The notes: generated from the letters alone by a model not told the origin. A stretch of DNA of 64,000 nucleotides from Citrobacter enshiensis (GCF_029338175.1 NZ_CP119862.1:4186839-4250838), one strand, 5' to 3'; shown: positions 8,595-19,443, counted from the stretch's first letter. Translations and numbers: made by a program.

Positions 8595-10268
8595 TTACCC
8601 TTTCAGGATTTTAAGTTCTTCGCTCAGGCTGTCTGCCAGCGACCGCACCCGCGAAGCGTCAAACAATATGTGCAGACCCGGCGACGCATCAGCGTGTTTT
8701 GCACAGTAATCTTCCAGCTCAGCCGCGCTACGGTACAGCTCCTGAATGTTGATCTGGCAGATCTCGCGCATGCTCCAGCTATTCTCCGCTTCGTGGGCAA
8801 AACGCAGGGTGAAAAAGGCTTTCTGAGCATGTAAAAACAGGTGGCAGTAGAGTGCAAACCCTTGCCATTCCTCCAGCCAGCGGCGTTTTAGCGCGTAAGG
8901 GAAGGCCGCCGTTTGCGCAAAACTCAGCGCCTGCTCGCGCAGCGCTGTCGCGGCCTCCCGGGCTTCGTCTTTTTCGCTGGCAATACGGGAGAGGCAGGCG
9001 GCAGATGTTTCTACATCGCTGCGATCGAAGGTGATGTCCCGCTCCGAGCCAGGTAACCAGTGGTTACGGTTAAGCTGCCCGTACAAACTCCAGACCGCCT
9101 GACCGTAGCTTTCCGGCACCTGGCTGTGGCGGTGAAAAACATGGTCACGCACGTAGGTGGCCTTGTACAGCACCTGCCCCGCCTGTTCCATCAGCGAACA
9201 GAACGTTTCAAACGTTTTCTCGTCGGGGCGCCAGCCGTAGGTTTCATCCAGCCACCAGGTCATCAGTTGCGCTTCACTATAGTGCGTTCCGCTACTGGCC
9301 AGCATCCGGCTACACGCCACCAGATTACAGGCGCTCAGGGTGCCCATAATCCAGTGGTTATCGACGCCTTCCCAGCTGGCTTTACATACCGCGCCACGAA
9401 TCGCCGGATTGCTGCGACACCACAACAATCTTCCCTGCAACTCATTGATACGCGGGAACGGGAAAACGCCCCAGCCGACTTCCTCGCCGACCAGATCGAT
9501 GTCGGCCCACACTTCACGTTCGCGGACCTGCAACAGCGCCGGGTTGTTGGGAAAAGAGGGCCAGAACCGCTCTGGCGTGAGTTTGATGGAGACGCTGACG
9601 CTCTCCGGCAACGGGCGGATCGCCGCCAGCACATTGCCGAGATCGTGGTTTCCGGCAGGGAATACGCGCAGCACCAGATGCTTGTTTTCTGCCTGCATTA
9701 CGCGAGATAACGTATTGAAACAGCGGCTATAAATGGCAAAGCTGCGCTCGTCACGCTGGGGCTGCGTCGTGTCGTCTTCCGACGGTAACTCCCAGTTAGG
9801 ACGCGAAACCGGCAACAGGCCGTCGGTGTTGGAAATCGCAACCAGCAAGCCTGTGAGCGCCGGAATACGCTGGCAAATCAGCGAGACTTTGTCGGCGAGA
9901 TACCCGCACCAGAAATCGACGTCAAACCGGACGCCGCGCCCAGGTTCAAACAGTTGCGGATGCGCCAGCAGCAGGTCGGTTGGAAAGTTAAATTCTTTGG
10001 CTTGCAGATAAAAGCGCAGCCCTTTTTGCTGACAGAGTTTTCCCAGCCGGTTGAGGTAGACGCAACGGGCGCGCTGCTGGCTGGAAAGGCGGTCGTTATA
10101 CTGATGCGGCGTGTAGCCTTTCGGGGAAACCAGTTTGTCGAACAGATCGACCTGCCCAACAATAAGGGTATTAAAATCATGCGCTACGGCCCATTCGACC
10201 AGTTCGCAGGCTTTTTCCCAGTTCCAGTACGCCTGATTGTTAAGTTCCAGCGCTCGCGTTTGCCACAT
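8595..10268 (-). CDS. Putative alpha-glucuronidase-like / TIM-barrel glycoside hydrolase
   Basis: A 557-residue cytoplasmic protein without signal peptide. The first 350 residues look like a TIM barrel (ACELVEWAVAHDFNTLIVG; LLVAISNTDGLLPVSRPNW; SVSIKLTPERFWPSF; GAVCKASWEGVDNHWIMG). The last 150 are helical (SAACLSRIASEKDEAREAA; FALYCHLFLHAQKAF). This order, barrel then helical domain, resembles family 67 alpha-glucuronidases and related uncharacterised enzymes. The partner GH105 enzyme acts on uronides, which fits. The assignment is tentative because I cannot confirm the catalytic glutamates. It is transcribed in the same direction as the two genes downstream, but they have their own regulatory gap. 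Confidence 0.7.
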   Translation of the reverse strand: MWQTRALELNNQAYWNWEKACELVEWAVAHDFNTLIVGQVDLFDKLVSPKGYTPHQYNDRLSSQQRARCVYLNRLGKLCQQKGLRFYLQAKEFNFPTDLLLAHPQLFEPGRGVRFDVDFWCGYLADKVSLICQRIPALTGLLVAISNTDGLLPVSRPNWELPSEDDTTQPQRDERSFAIYSRCFNTLSRVMQAENKHLVLRVFPAGNHDLGNVLAAIRPLPESVSVSIKLTPERFWPSFPNNPALLQVREREVWADIDLVGEEVGWGVFPFPRINELQGRLLWCRSNPAIRGAVCKASWEGVDNHWIMGTLSACNLVACSRMLASSGTHYSEAQLMTWWLDETYGWRPDEKTFETFCSLMEQAGQVLYKATYVRDHVFHRHSQVPESYGQAVWSLYGQLNRNHWLPGSERDITFDRSDVETSAACLSRIASEKDEAREAATALREQALSFAQTAAFPYALKRRWLEEWQGFALYCHLFLHAQKAFFTLRFAHEAENSWSMREICQINIQELYRSAAELEDYCAKHADASPGLHILFDASRVRSLADSLSEELKILKG

Positions 10269-10515
10269 CTTTATTTACCTCTACCGCACGTTTTCGCCCG
10301 TATAGATAGCATAGAACAAAGCGTTTGTGCTCTGGCACCGCACGATATCACCCTTCTTTCAGCACCGGCGTTTATCATGGGCGATCCAATCGGTTGTATC
10401 GCTTTACGAAAATGCCGCCACGCTGATGTAGCAAGCGTTAATTATTTTACTTTTTATTATCATTTACCTATGTATGATAACAAAATAGTCATGAGAGAAG
10501 GAAAGAGAACACGGC

Positions 10516-11679
10516 ATGATTCAGGGGAACACGGATTCGGATCGCTATTCCATCAGGACGTCGCTTTTTGGCATGCTGGTGTTGGCGCTGGGCATGGGGA
10601 TTGGCCGCTTTCTGTATACCCCGATGTTGGCGCTGCTGCTGACGGAAGGTCATTTCTCTTTCAGCCAACTGTCGTGGATTGCCAGCGCTAACTATGCCGG
10701 CTATCTGGCGGGAAGCCTGCTGTTCTCCTTCGGCCTGTTCCATCTTCCCTCTCGTTTACGACCCATGCTATTGACCTCGGCCATTGCGACCGGAGGGCTG
10801 ATCGTCGCCATGTCAGTGTTCACGCAACCCGCCCTGGTGATGCTGATACGTTTTCTGGCGGGGGTCGCCAGTGCCGGAATGATGATTTTCGGCACCATGA
10901 CTGTGCTACTCCATACGCGCCATCCGTTTGTTATTGCGTCTCTTTTTTCCGGTGTTGGCGCAGGCATTATTCTGGGTAATGAGTATGTCATCGCCGGGAT
11001 CCAGATGTCGTTGGCCTCTCACGCTCTCTGGCTTGGTGCAGGCGCGCTCTCCGGCCTGTTACTGCTGTTGCTGGCCTGGCTGATGCCCGGTCGCGCTCAC
11101 GCGCTGCCCCCTGCGCCACTGGCGACCGCACGAAATCCCGTCATGCGCTGGTGGCAACTGGCGCTCCTGTACGGCCTTGCCGGATTCGGCTATATCATCG
11201 TCGCCACCTATTTACCGCTCATGGCGCGTGACGCAGGCTCACCGCAAATCGCCTTACATCTCTGGTCACTGGTGGGTCTGGCGATTATTCCGGGCTGTTT
11301 CGGTTGGTTATGGGCGGCAAAACGTTGGGGGGTGTTGCAATGCCTGACGGCGAATCTGATTATTCAGGGCGTCTGCGTTATGCTGACCCTCGCCAGCGAC
11401 GCGCCGCTACTGCTTATCGTGAGCAGCATCGGCTTTGGTGCCACCTTTATGGGTACGACCTCTCTGGTGATGCCTCTGGCGCGCCAGTTGAGCGTTCCGG
11501 GCAACATCAATCTGTTAGGCGTCGTGACGCTGACCTACGGCATCGGCCAGATCGTCGGTCCGATGTTAACCAGCATGCTGGGCAGTGGTTCCGAGGCGCT
11601 GACTCACGCCACCCTGTGGGGCGCCGCGGCGTTGTTCCTCGCAGCAACAATCAGCGCAATGCAGCTGTATAAACGGTAG
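10516..11679 (+). CDS. yjiJ: YjiJ, YbfB/YjiJ-family MFS transporter
   Basis: A 387-residue membrane protein with about twelve hydrophobic segments. The first carries [20 protein letters not shown], the characteristic first helix of the YbfB/YjiJ family. The length matches E. coli YjiJ (about 392). It belongs to the major facilitator superfamily of the inner membrane; the substrate is unknown. It diverges from the glycosidase gene across a 247-bp gap in which I see no clear operator. In E. coli the gene lies beside kptA and yjiH-yjiG-iadA; kptA is absent here. Confidence 0.92.
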   Translation: MIQGNTDSDRYSIRTSLFGMLVLALGMGIGRFLYTPMLALLLTEGHFSFSQLSWIASANYAGYLAGSLLFSFGLFHLPSRLRPMLLTSAIATGGLIVAMSVFTQPALVMLIRFLAGVASAGMMIFGTMTVLLHTRHPFVIASLFSGVGAGIILGNEYVIAGIQMSLASHALWLGAGALSGLLLLLLAWLMPGRAHALPPAPLATARNPVMRWWQLALLYGLAGFGYIIVATYLPLMARDAGSPQIALHLWSLVGLAIIPGCFGWLWAAKRWGVLQCLTANLIIQGVCVMLTLASDAPLLLIVSSIGFGATFMGTTSLVMPLARQLSVPGNINLLGVVTLTYGIGQIVGPMLTSMLGSGSEALTHATLWGAAALFLAATISAMQLYKR

Positions 11680-11863
11680 CGCCAGCCCCGACGTAAACGG
11701 ATCAATACCTTCCCCCTCCCCACCAGCTATGCAAGAAACGCATAGCTCGAAACATACTTGCATTTTCCCCTTTTCCCCATGACTGATAAGGTCATTCAGT
11801 TTCGGGCCCGACGTGGCCTGTTGCTACAAACACACATCATCAAAAAAAATAACGGGGTTCACG

Positions 11864-12550
11864 ATGGCGCAACAAGGGGAACAAGCGGCCATACCGCTTG
11901 CAACGGAAAGGGTTGGGATTAAAGGGTATCTGGCATTTTTTCTGACCATCATTTTCTTTTCGGGTGTTTTTTCCGGGAGTGATGGATGGTGGCGCGTTTT
12001 TGATTTTAGCGTGCTGAACGGCGCGTTTGGTCAACTTCCCGGCAGTGCAGGGCACGCCACCACGTCATTTCGCGGTGCGGGTGGCACAGGGGCAAAAGAT
12101 GGCTTTCTGTTCGCGCTGGAACTCGCCCCGTCGGTCATTCTCTCTCTGGGCATCATTGCTATTACCGACGGTCTGGGCGGTCTGCGTGCGGCTCAACAAC
12201 TGATGACCCCGATCCTCAAACCACTGCTCGGTATTCCCGGTATTTGCTCACTGGCGTTGATCGCTAACCTGCAAAACACCGATGCCGCAGCCGGTATGAC
12301 CAAAGAGCTTGCGCAGGAAGGTGAAATCACCGAACGAGATAAAGTCATTTTTGCGGCATACCAGACCAGCGGCAGCGCCATTATCACTAACTATTTTTCC
12401 TCTGGTGCCGCCGTGTTCGCGTTTCTCGGCACCTCCGTTATCGTCCCGCTGGCGGTGATCCTGGTCTTTAAATTTGTCGGCGCTAACCTGCTGCGAATCT
12501 GGATTAACGTTGAAGAACGTCGTCACCCTCTGCAAGGAGCGCAATCATGA
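11864..12550 (+). CDS. yjiH: YjiH, inner-membrane nucleoside-recognition (Gate) domain protein
   Basis: A 228-residue protein with several membrane segments (GYLAFFLTIIFFSGVFSG; GFLFALELAPSVILSLGII; AVILVFKFVGANLL). It contains the nucleoside recognition/Gate-type pattern GSAIITNYFSSGAAVFAF. I chose the internal ATG giving MAQQGEQAAI; the upstream extension has no family support. The next gene, yjiG, starts inside its stop (4-bp overlap). In E. coli yjiH-yjiG-iadA form an operon, and the two membrane proteins may together import the dipeptide substrate of IadA; that role is inference. Confidence 0.9.
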   Translation: MAQQGEQAAIPLATERVGIKGYLAFFLTIIFFSGVFSGSDGWWRVFDFSVLNGAFGQLPGSAGHATTSFRGAGGTGAKDGFLFALELAPSVILSLGIIAITDGLGGLRAAQQLMTPILKPLLGIPGICSLALIANLQNTDAAAGMTKELAQEGEITERDKVIFAAYQTSGSAIITNYFSSGAAVFAFLGTSVIVPLAVILVFKFVGANLLRIWINVEERRHPLQGAQS

Positions 12551-13008
12551 CCACTCAAGTACGCAAAAACGTCATGGACATGTTTATCGATGGCGCCCGT
12601 CGCGGTTTTACCATCGCCACCACCAACCTGCTGCCTAACGTTGTCATGGCGTTCGTGATAATTCAGGCCTTAAAAATTACGGGCTTACTCGACCTGGTGG
12701 GGCAAATCTGCCAGCCGGTTATGGCGCTGTGGGGACTGCCCGGCGAAGCGGCAACCGTTCTGTTGGCCTCGCTGATGAGCATGGGCGGTGCCGTCGGCGT
12801 CTCTGCAAGCCTGCTCACGGCCGGAGCCTTAAGCGGCCACGACGTCACCGTTCTGCTCCCGGCCATCTATCTGATGGGTAACCCGGTACAGAACGTCGGT
12901 CGCTGCCTCGGCACTGCCGAAGTGAATGCCAAATACTATCCCCATATCATCGCGGTGTGCGCTATCAACGCATTGCTTTCGATCTGGGTTATGCAGCTTA
13001 TTGTTTAG
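12547..13008 (+). CDS. yjiG: YjiG, inner-membrane nucleoside-recognition domain protein
   Basis: A 153-residue protein, equal in length to E. coli YjiG, with four hydrophobic segments and the motifs DGARRGFTIATTNLLPN and YLMGNPVQNVGRCLGTAEV. It is translationally coupled to yjiH (ATGA) and followed after 12 bp by iadA. Together with YjiH it resembles the two halves of a SpmA/SpmB-like membrane pair, so they probably act as a complex; substrate unknown. Confidence 0.9.
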   Translation: MTTQVRKNVMDMFIDGARRGFTIATTNLLPNVVMAFVIIQALKITGLLDLVGQICQPVMALWGLPGEAATVLLASLMSMGGAVGVSASLLTAGALSGHDVTVLLPAIYLMGNPVQNVGRCLGTAEVNAKYYPHIIAVCAINALLSIWVMQLIV

Positions 13009-13020
13009 TAAGGAGTCATC

Positions 13021-14187
13021 ATGTCTGATTTATCCGCTGCAGATTTTACTCTGCTGCAGGGGGCGCATCTGTTTGCGCCAGAAGACCGGGGAATTTGCGA
13101 CGTGCTGCTGGCCAACGGCAAGATCATTGCCGTTGATACCGCTATCCCGACAGACATTGTCCCGGACTGTACGGTCATTGATTTACGCGGGCGCATTCTG
13201 TGCCCGGGTTTTATCGATCAGCACGTTCATTTGATTGGCGGCGGCGGTGAAGCCGGCCCCACCACCCGGACGCCGGAAGTCACGCTGAGCCGTCTCACCG
13301 AAGCGGGGATCACCACGGTGGTAGGCTTGCTGGGCACCGACTCCGTCACCCGTCATCCGGAATCCCTGCTGGCAAAAACCCGGGCGCTGAATGAAGAAGG
13401 GATCACCGCCTGGATGCTGACCGGCGCTTATCATGTTCCTTCGCCGACCATCACCGGTTCCGTGGAGAAAGATGTGGCGCTGATCGATCGCGTTATCGGC
13501 GTGAAATGCGCGGTCTCCGATCATCGCTCTGCCGCGCCAGGCGATTATCAACTGGCCAATATGGCAGCGGAATCACGCGTTGGCGGACTGCTCGGCGGGA
13601 AGCCCGGCGTCAGCGTGTTCCATATGGGCAGCAGCAAAAAAGGGCTGCAACCGCTGTATGACATTCTGGAAAACAGCGATGTGCCGATGGGCAAACTGCT
13701 CCCTACCCACGTGAACCGCAGCGAATATCTGTTCGATCAGGCGCTGACCTTCGCGCTCAACGGCGGCACTATCGATATCACCAGCGGCATTCCCGGCCCG
13801 GTGACGCCACCAGAGGGGATCGCGCGCGCGGTGAAAGCGGGCGTACCGCTTGCACAGGTCACGCTCAGTTCTGATGGCAACGGCAGCCAACCGCTGTTTG
13901 ACGCGGCGGGCAATCTGACGGGCATTGGCGTTGCCGGTTTCGACAGTTTGCTGCAAACCTTGCACGCGCTGGTCAACGACTACGGTTTTACGCTGACGGA
14001 CGCGCTGCGCCCTCTCACCACCAGCGTGGCAACGTTCCTGAGCCTTTCCGGTAAAGGTGAAATCCTCCCCGGTCACGATGCCGACCTGCTGGTGATGACG
14101 CCGGAACTGCGCATTGAGCAGGTTTACGCGCATGGGAAACGGATGGTCGTAGACGGTAAAGCCTGCGTAAAAGGGACGTTTGAGTAA
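13021..14187 (+). CDS. iadA: IadA, isoaspartyl dipeptidase
   Basis: A 388-residue amidohydrolase very close to E. coli IadA. All key residues are in the expected positions: metal ligands His68 and His70 (DQHVHLIGG), carboxylated Lys162 (VIGVKCA), His201 (VFHMG), His230 (LPTHVNR) and Asp285 (LSSDGNG). It hydrolyses beta-aspartyl dipeptides formed when isoaspartate-containing proteins are degraded, using two zinc ions in the cytoplasm. The ATG follows taaggagtcatc, a strong ribosome-binding site, 12 bp after yjiG. No oddities. Confidence 0.97.
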   Translation: MSDLSAADFTLLQGAHLFAPEDRGICDVLLANGKIIAVDTAIPTDIVPDCTVIDLRGRILCPGFIDQHVHLIGGGGEAGPTTRTPEVTLSRLTEAGITTVVGLLGTDSVTRHPESLLAKTRALNEEGITAWMLTGAYHVPSPTITGSVEKDVALIDRVIGVKCAVSDHRSAAPGDYQLANMAAESRVGGLLGGKPGVSVFHMGSSKKGLQPLYDILENSDVPMGKLLPTHVNRSEYLFDQALTFALNGGTIDITSGIPGPVTPPEGIARAVKAGVPLAQVTLSSDGNGSQPLFDAAGNLTGIGVAGFDSLLQTLHALVNDYGFTLTDALRPLTTSVATFLSLSGKGEILPGHDADLLVMTPELRIEQVYAHGKRMVVDGKACVKGTFE

Positions 14188-14255
14188 GTCGAAAGGTTGT
14201 CAGCCGTTCGAATGAACGTAGAATGCGCAAACGAGCGGCTGACAGGTAAACAGGA

Positions 14256-15164
14256 ATGGACGAGAGTGGTGCAGGTTTGCATAACATTGAAACAAAATGG
14301 CTTTATGATTTTCTGACTCTGGAAAAGTGCCGAAACTTCTCTCAGGCAGCGATCATCCGTAATGTCTCACAGCCAGCGTTTAGTCGTCGGATTCGCGCGC
14401 TGGAAAGTGCCGTGGGCGTCGAACTGTTTAATCGCCAGATCTCTCCGCTACAGCTCTCTGAGCAGGGAAAAATCTTTCATTCTCAAATTCGTCATCTGCT
14501 GCAACAACTGGAAAGTAACCTGACGGAGCTGCGGGGCGGCAGCGATTTTACGCTGCGTAAAATCAAAGTTGCCGCGGCGCACTCGCTTTCCCTCGGCCTG
14601 TTGCCGGGCGTTGTCAGAGCGATGCCAACGCAGTTTACCTGGTCGGTTGAGGCGATCGATGTCGATCAGGCGGTTGATATGCTGCGGGAAGGACAAAGCG
14701 ATTTTATCTTTTCTTATCACGACGAAAATCTGCTGCAGGCGCCGTTTGCCAACATTCGTTTGTTCGAGTCGCAACTCTTTCCCGTCTGTGCCTGCAACGA
14801 ACAGGGGCAACCACGCTATACCCTTGACCAGCCTCACTTCCCCTTGCTGAACTATAGCCGTAACTCCTATATGGGCAGGCTGATAAACCGCACGCTGACC
14901 CGCCACGCCGAGCTCAGTTTCAGCACGTTTTTTGTCTCTTCAATGAGTGAGTTGTTAAAGCAGGTCGCGCTAGACGGCTGCGGCATCGCCTGGCTGCCGG
15001 AGTATGCCATTCGCCAGGAGCTCAGCAGCGGACAGTTGATCGTGCTGGACAACGACGCGCTGGTGATTCCTATCCAGGCTTACGCGTACCGCATGGACAC
15101 GCGCATGAACCCCTTAGCGGAACGTTTCTGGCGGGAACTGCACAACCTTCACGCCGTCCCCTGA
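14256..15164 (+). CDS. hypT: HypT (YjiE), hypochlorite-responsive LysR-type regulator
   Basis: A 302-residue LysR-family protein with an N-terminal winged helix (FSQAAIIRNVSQPAFSRRIRALE) and a C-terminal effector domain. E. coli HypT is activated when HOCl oxidises three methionines; Met123, Met206 and Met230 are all conserved at the same positions here. It controls genes for methionine and cysteine synthesis and represses iron uptake under HOCl stress. It lies just downstream of iadA, the same order as in E. coli. A short gap with no obvious terminator separates them. Confidence 0.96.
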   Translation: MDESGAGLHNIETKWLYDFLTLEKCRNFSQAAIIRNVSQPAFSRRIRALESAVGVELFNRQISPLQLSEQGKIFHSQIRHLLQQLESNLTELRGGSDFTLRKIKVAAAHSLSLGLLPGVVRAMPTQFTWSVEAIDVDQAVDMLREGQSDFIFSYHDENLLQAPFANIRLFESQLFPVCACNEQGQPRYTLDQPHFPLLNYSRNSYMGRLINRTLTRHAELSFSTFFVSSMSELLKQVALDGCGIAWLPEYAIRQELSSGQLIVLDNDALVIPIQAYAYRMDTRMNPLAERFWRELHNLHAVP

Positions 15165-15171
15165 ACGTCAT

Positions 15172-15906
15172 TCAGGCATGAGCAAACTGTTCCGGCACCA
15201 GCGCTGTCTGCGTATCCGACCTGGACTCATACCAACGAATGGCGGCACGTACCAGTGACGCAGTCGAGTCGATAAAGCGGCAACCCGCGACGTCCTCATG
15301 CCCGGACACGATCAGTGGAATTTCAGTACACCCCATGATTATCCTCTGCGCACCACGGGAAATCAGCCGCTCGATTTGCGGAAGCAGCAGCTTTTCTGCC
15401 GCCGGTTTATCGCCGCTTTTCAGGGCATAAATGGCCTGCATCACCTGTTCCTGCCCCGAATCTTCCGGCGGGATCAGAGTGAGTCCCTGCGCCGTCGCTT
15501 TCTTCTGATACAGCCCTGTCGCCAGTGTGGCGTTCGTCGCCAACAGACCCACGCGTTTGACCGACGGAGGAATTTCGCCAAGAGTCGCATCCAGAATGCT
15601 GATCATCTCAGCCTTTGCCACGGCCCGCAGATCCTCAAACCAGTAATGCGCGGTATTGCAGGGGATCACGATACATTCCGCCCCCGCCTCTTCCAGCATA
15701 TGCAGATAACGCTCAAGATAGTGATAGGGTGAAGGACCGCCGGATAATAAACAGGCCGTGCGATCGGGAATATCCGGAATGGAGCTCACAATCAGCGGGA
15801 TATGCTGCTGATCGCAGCTGGCATCGCGTAAGTAAACAAACTTTTCCAGCATATCCGCCGTCGCTGCTGGCCCCATTCCACCTAAGATCCCAATCGTATG
15901 TTTCAT
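15172..15906 (-). CDS. Aspartate/glutamate racemase family protein
   Basis: A 244-residue protein of the cofactor-independent racemase family: N-terminal GILGGMGPAATADM, first catalytic cysteine Cys83 in IPCNTAHYWF, second Cys193 in MGCTEIPL. Both acid/base cysteines are present, so activity is expected. It probably interconverts L- and D-aspartate or glutamate (or a broader range, as EcL-DER/YgeA does). It is convergent with hypT (7 bp apart) and is followed upstream by the tyrosine permease region. Proximity to iadA hints at aspartate metabolism, but it is a separate transcription unit. Confidence 0.88.
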   Translation of the reverse strand: MKHTIGILGGMGPAATADMLEKFVYLRDASCDQQHIPLIVSSIPDIPDRTACLLSGGPSPYHYLERYLHMLEEAGAECIVIPCNTAHYWFEDLRAVAKAEMISILDATLGEIPPSVKRVGLLATNATLATGLYQKKATAQGLTLIPPEDSGQEQVMQAIYALKSGDKPAAEKLLLPQIERLISRGAQRIIMGCTEIPLIVSGHEDVAGCRFIDSTASLVRAAIRWYESRSDTQTALVPEQFAHA

Positions 15907-16148
15907 CGCTTTCTCATTGCTTAGCTTGAGTTCAGAAACACACTATCAGCATGATGTTTAGGTAAAAAATGCCGTTTTATTAGCGGCTATGCGTAAAAAT
16001 CATAGCCCCCTCATCCCGGCGGCGATCTGTTGCCACTGTGAACAAAAAGCTTTACACCCTCACAAAAGAGAGAACGCCAAGGCTATCTTTTAAGCGTCTC
16101 CAGAGCAGCATAAAATAGCGCCGATGTTTCAAATAGAGGATTGTTGTT

Positions 16149-16226
16149 ATGTTGTTCTGGAAAAAGATGGTGAGAAGAATCGACGCGTTCGCAATGCTGC
16201 TCCCACCAGGCTACTTCCGGGTGTAA
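16149..16226 (+). CDS. Possible 25-residue basic microprotein
   Basis: ATG after agaggattgttgtt encodes a peptide beginning MLFWKKMVRRIDAFAM and ending PPGYFRV. Promoter-like tttaca and cataaaat elements lie about 60 and 35 bp upstream. The stop is followed after a few bases by a 10-bp perfect hairpin with a pyrimidine-rich tail, so a complete small transcription unit is possible. Short length means this could be chance. Confidence 0.35.
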   Translation: MLFWKKMVRRIDAFAMLLPPGYFRV

Positions 16227-16233
16227 AACCAGG

Positions 16234-16256
16234 CAGGCCTGTCACCGACAGGCCTG
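16234..16256. terminator. Bidirectional terminator-like hairpin
   Basis: CAGGCCTGTC (16234-16243), loop ACC, GACAGGCCTG (16247-16256). On the minus strand it is followed by cctggttttac, on the plus strand by attccctttcccttc. It would end the permease transcript on the minus strand and the possible microprotein transcript on the plus strand. The stop codon of the small minus-strand gene lies inside the stem. Confidence 0.6.
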
Positions 16257-16376
16257 ATTCCCTTTCCCTTCTTTGCGTTTACGCAATCCGGATGTTCTTA
16301 ACACCACCACCCACATCCGTAGCCAGGCATAACGATATACCAGCGGATGCTGCCACCTGAGCAATGTCAGAAACAT
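16242..16376 (-). CDS. Small (44 residue) membrane-like basic protein downstream of permease
   Basis: The peptide starts MFLTLLRWQHPLVYRY and continues with WLRMWVVVLRTSGLRKRKEG. A single amphipathic/hydrophobic segment is followed by a basic tail. The ATG is preceded by aaaggagtcgct, an excellent ribosome-binding site, and starts 25 bp after the permease stop, so it should be co-transcribed with the permease. Function unknown; an accessory small membrane subunit of the transporter is one possibility. Confidence 0.55.
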   Translation of the reverse strand: MFLTLLRWQHPLVYRYAWLRMWVVVLRTSGLRKRKEGKGNQACR

Positions 16377-16401
16377 AGCGACTCCTTTCTTGCCTGAAGA
16401 C

Positions 16402-17664
16402 CTAACGGAATGTCGGCAGCAAGCCAAAAACATCCAGAACGACCGTCAGATAGACAATACCTCCACCCACAATCACCAGATTCAGCACCGTATTGTTACA
16501 AGGAGAGGTGTATTGCGCCGTAGCAAAACGCTTACGCGCGGCTTTAACCAGAATAGGAGGCAAGATCACGCTCCAGATGGTAAACGCCAGTCCCGCATAA
16601 CCAATCGCATGCACGAAGCCATTCGGGAAGAAGAAGCACACGGCGGCGGGCGGGAAATAGGTCACCAGCGCGGTTTTCAAACGCCCGATATTGTCATCCG
16701 GGAAGTGAAACAGATCGGCAATATAATCAAACAGACCCAACGTGGCCGCCAACAGTGAACTGGCAACGGCGAAATTACCGAAGAAGGTCAGGATCACGTC
16801 CATATACCGGCTGGTAAATAACCCGCTAATGGCTTCCACAAACACATCGATATTCCCCCCTTTGGCAATGATGGGAGGAAAGTCTGCGCGACTGATATTC
16901 CCCATCGTGACCGCCAGCCAAAAGATATACAGCAGCACGGCAAAGAGCGTACCGATGATAATGGAGCGCGTAATGTGGGGTATACCTTGCGTTCCGTAAA
17001 ACTTGACCAGACTCGGAACGTTGCCATGAAAACCAAAAGAGATAATACAAAACGGCAGCGTCATCAGAATGTACGGAAGGTATTGCGCATTCGGTAGCGC
17101 GATCCCGACGCTATCGACCAGTTTTGCCGTGTCAATATGACCAACCAACCCGGAGAAGGTGGCAAAAAACGCCAAAAACTTACCGATGATCAGAACGGTT
17201 GTAATTCTCCCGACCAACAACGAGCTGTACCACGCGATCACGCCGACCAGCATGCTGACAAGGACCACCGAAATATTCGCAGGGAAACGAACACCACTAT
17301 ATTTGAATACGGTTTGCGCCATCACCGCCGAGGAACCGGAGATATAGGCGTAGGTTAAAATATACAACACAAAACCGAAGGCAATCCCAACGACAACATT
17401 CCACTTTTGTCCCAGTAAATCCTGGGTAAACGTATTAAAACTGGCTCCAGCGCCATAGTGAAGGTTAACCTCAACCAACATCAGACCGGTTAACAACATC
17501 ATGATGGCAATAACAATCAGAATGACAGAAGCGCCGGGAAACCATACACCTGCCATCGCAATAGGAAGAGAAAACATCCCCCCTCCCACCACGGTCGCAA
17601 TGACAAGCATTGTGCCGCTAATTAATCCGGGGGTACTCTGTCGTTCAATGGCATTAATATCCAT
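16402..17664 (-). CDS. tutB: Tyrosine permease, TutB/TnaB-type aromatic amino acid transporter
   Basis: A 420-residue inner-membrane protein with eleven or so hydrophobic segments and the start TPGLISGTMLVIATVVGGGM, typical of the Mtr/TnaB/TyrP hydroxy- and aromatic amino acid permease family. Its position directly downstream of tpl matches the tpl-tutB pair of tyrosine-degrading enterics, so it should import tyrosine for tyrosine phenol-lyase. A strong terminator lies between tpl and this gene, so its expression probably depends on read-through or its own promoter in the 184-bp gap. The paralogue TyrP is an alternative name; context favours TutB. Confidence 0.88.
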   Translation of the reverse strand: MDINAIERQSTPGLISGTMLVIATVVGGGMFSLPIAMAGVWFPGASVILIVIAIMMLLTGLMLVEVNLHYGAGASFNTFTQDLLGQKWNVVVGIAFGFVLYILTYAYISGSSAVMAQTVFKYSGVRFPANISVVLVSMLVGVIAWYSSLLVGRITTVLIIGKFLAFFATFSGLVGHIDTAKLVDSVGIALPNAQYLPYILMTLPFCIISFGFHGNVPSLVKFYGTQGIPHITRSIIIGTLFAVLLYIFWLAVTMGNISRADFPPIIAKGGNIDVFVEAISGLFTSRYMDVILTFFGNFAVASSLLAATLGLFDYIADLFHFPDDNIGRLKTALVTYFPPAAVCFFFPNGFVHAIGYAGLAFTIWSVILPPILVKAARKRFATAQYTSPCNNTVLNLVIVGGGIVYLTVVLDVFGLLPTFR

Positions 17665-17803
17665 AGTAAATGTTCCTGTTGACTATTATTTATAATTACG
17701 GCTGTCATTTGTACATCTTCGGATAATGAACGTGTTGAAGTCAGGTTTGCATTTTTATTAGTCAGCAAAGTATCGCCGATACGGTAAAGGCTTCCTGTTC
17801 TGT

Positions 17804-17840
17804 GAAAATAAAAACAAAAAGGCCCCAGTTTCCTGGGGCC
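17804..17840 (-). terminator. Rho-independent terminator of tpl
   Basis: On the minus strand GGCCCCAG-GAAA-CTGGGGCC is immediately followed by TTTTTGTTTTTA. It lies 9 bp after the tpl stop codon. Confidence 0.9.
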
Positions 17841-17848
17841 ATGAACAA

Positions 17849-19279
<1,431 letters not shown>

Positions 19280-19427
19280 TCATCAACAGACGCTGAAGAG
19301 ATATAACTATTCGCCGCCTTAACCAAGGGGAAAAATAATGTGATGGCACTATGCAAGATTTAATTACTGAAGAAAATAGCCTCAACAGTATTAATCATTT
19401 CAAATGATAAAGAGAAGTGTAAATACG

Positions 19428-19443
19428 TGTGATATAAATCACA
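19428..19443. promoter_or_regulatory. CRP site, proximal, of tpl
   Basis: TGTGATATAAATCACA is a perfect TGTGA-N6-TCACA palindrome about 210 bp upstream of the tpl start codon. tpl of C. freundii is known to need cAMP-CRP. Confidence 0.85.

Noticed and set aside
9060-9710. 216-codon plus-strand frame opposite the glucuronidase-like gene
   Set aside because: Shadow of a G+C-rich gene; residue composition (many His, Arg, Gln) is typical of antisense frames.
13573-14133. 186-codon minus-strand frame inside iadA
   Set aside because: iadA is certain on the other strand, and the antisense frame has no motif.
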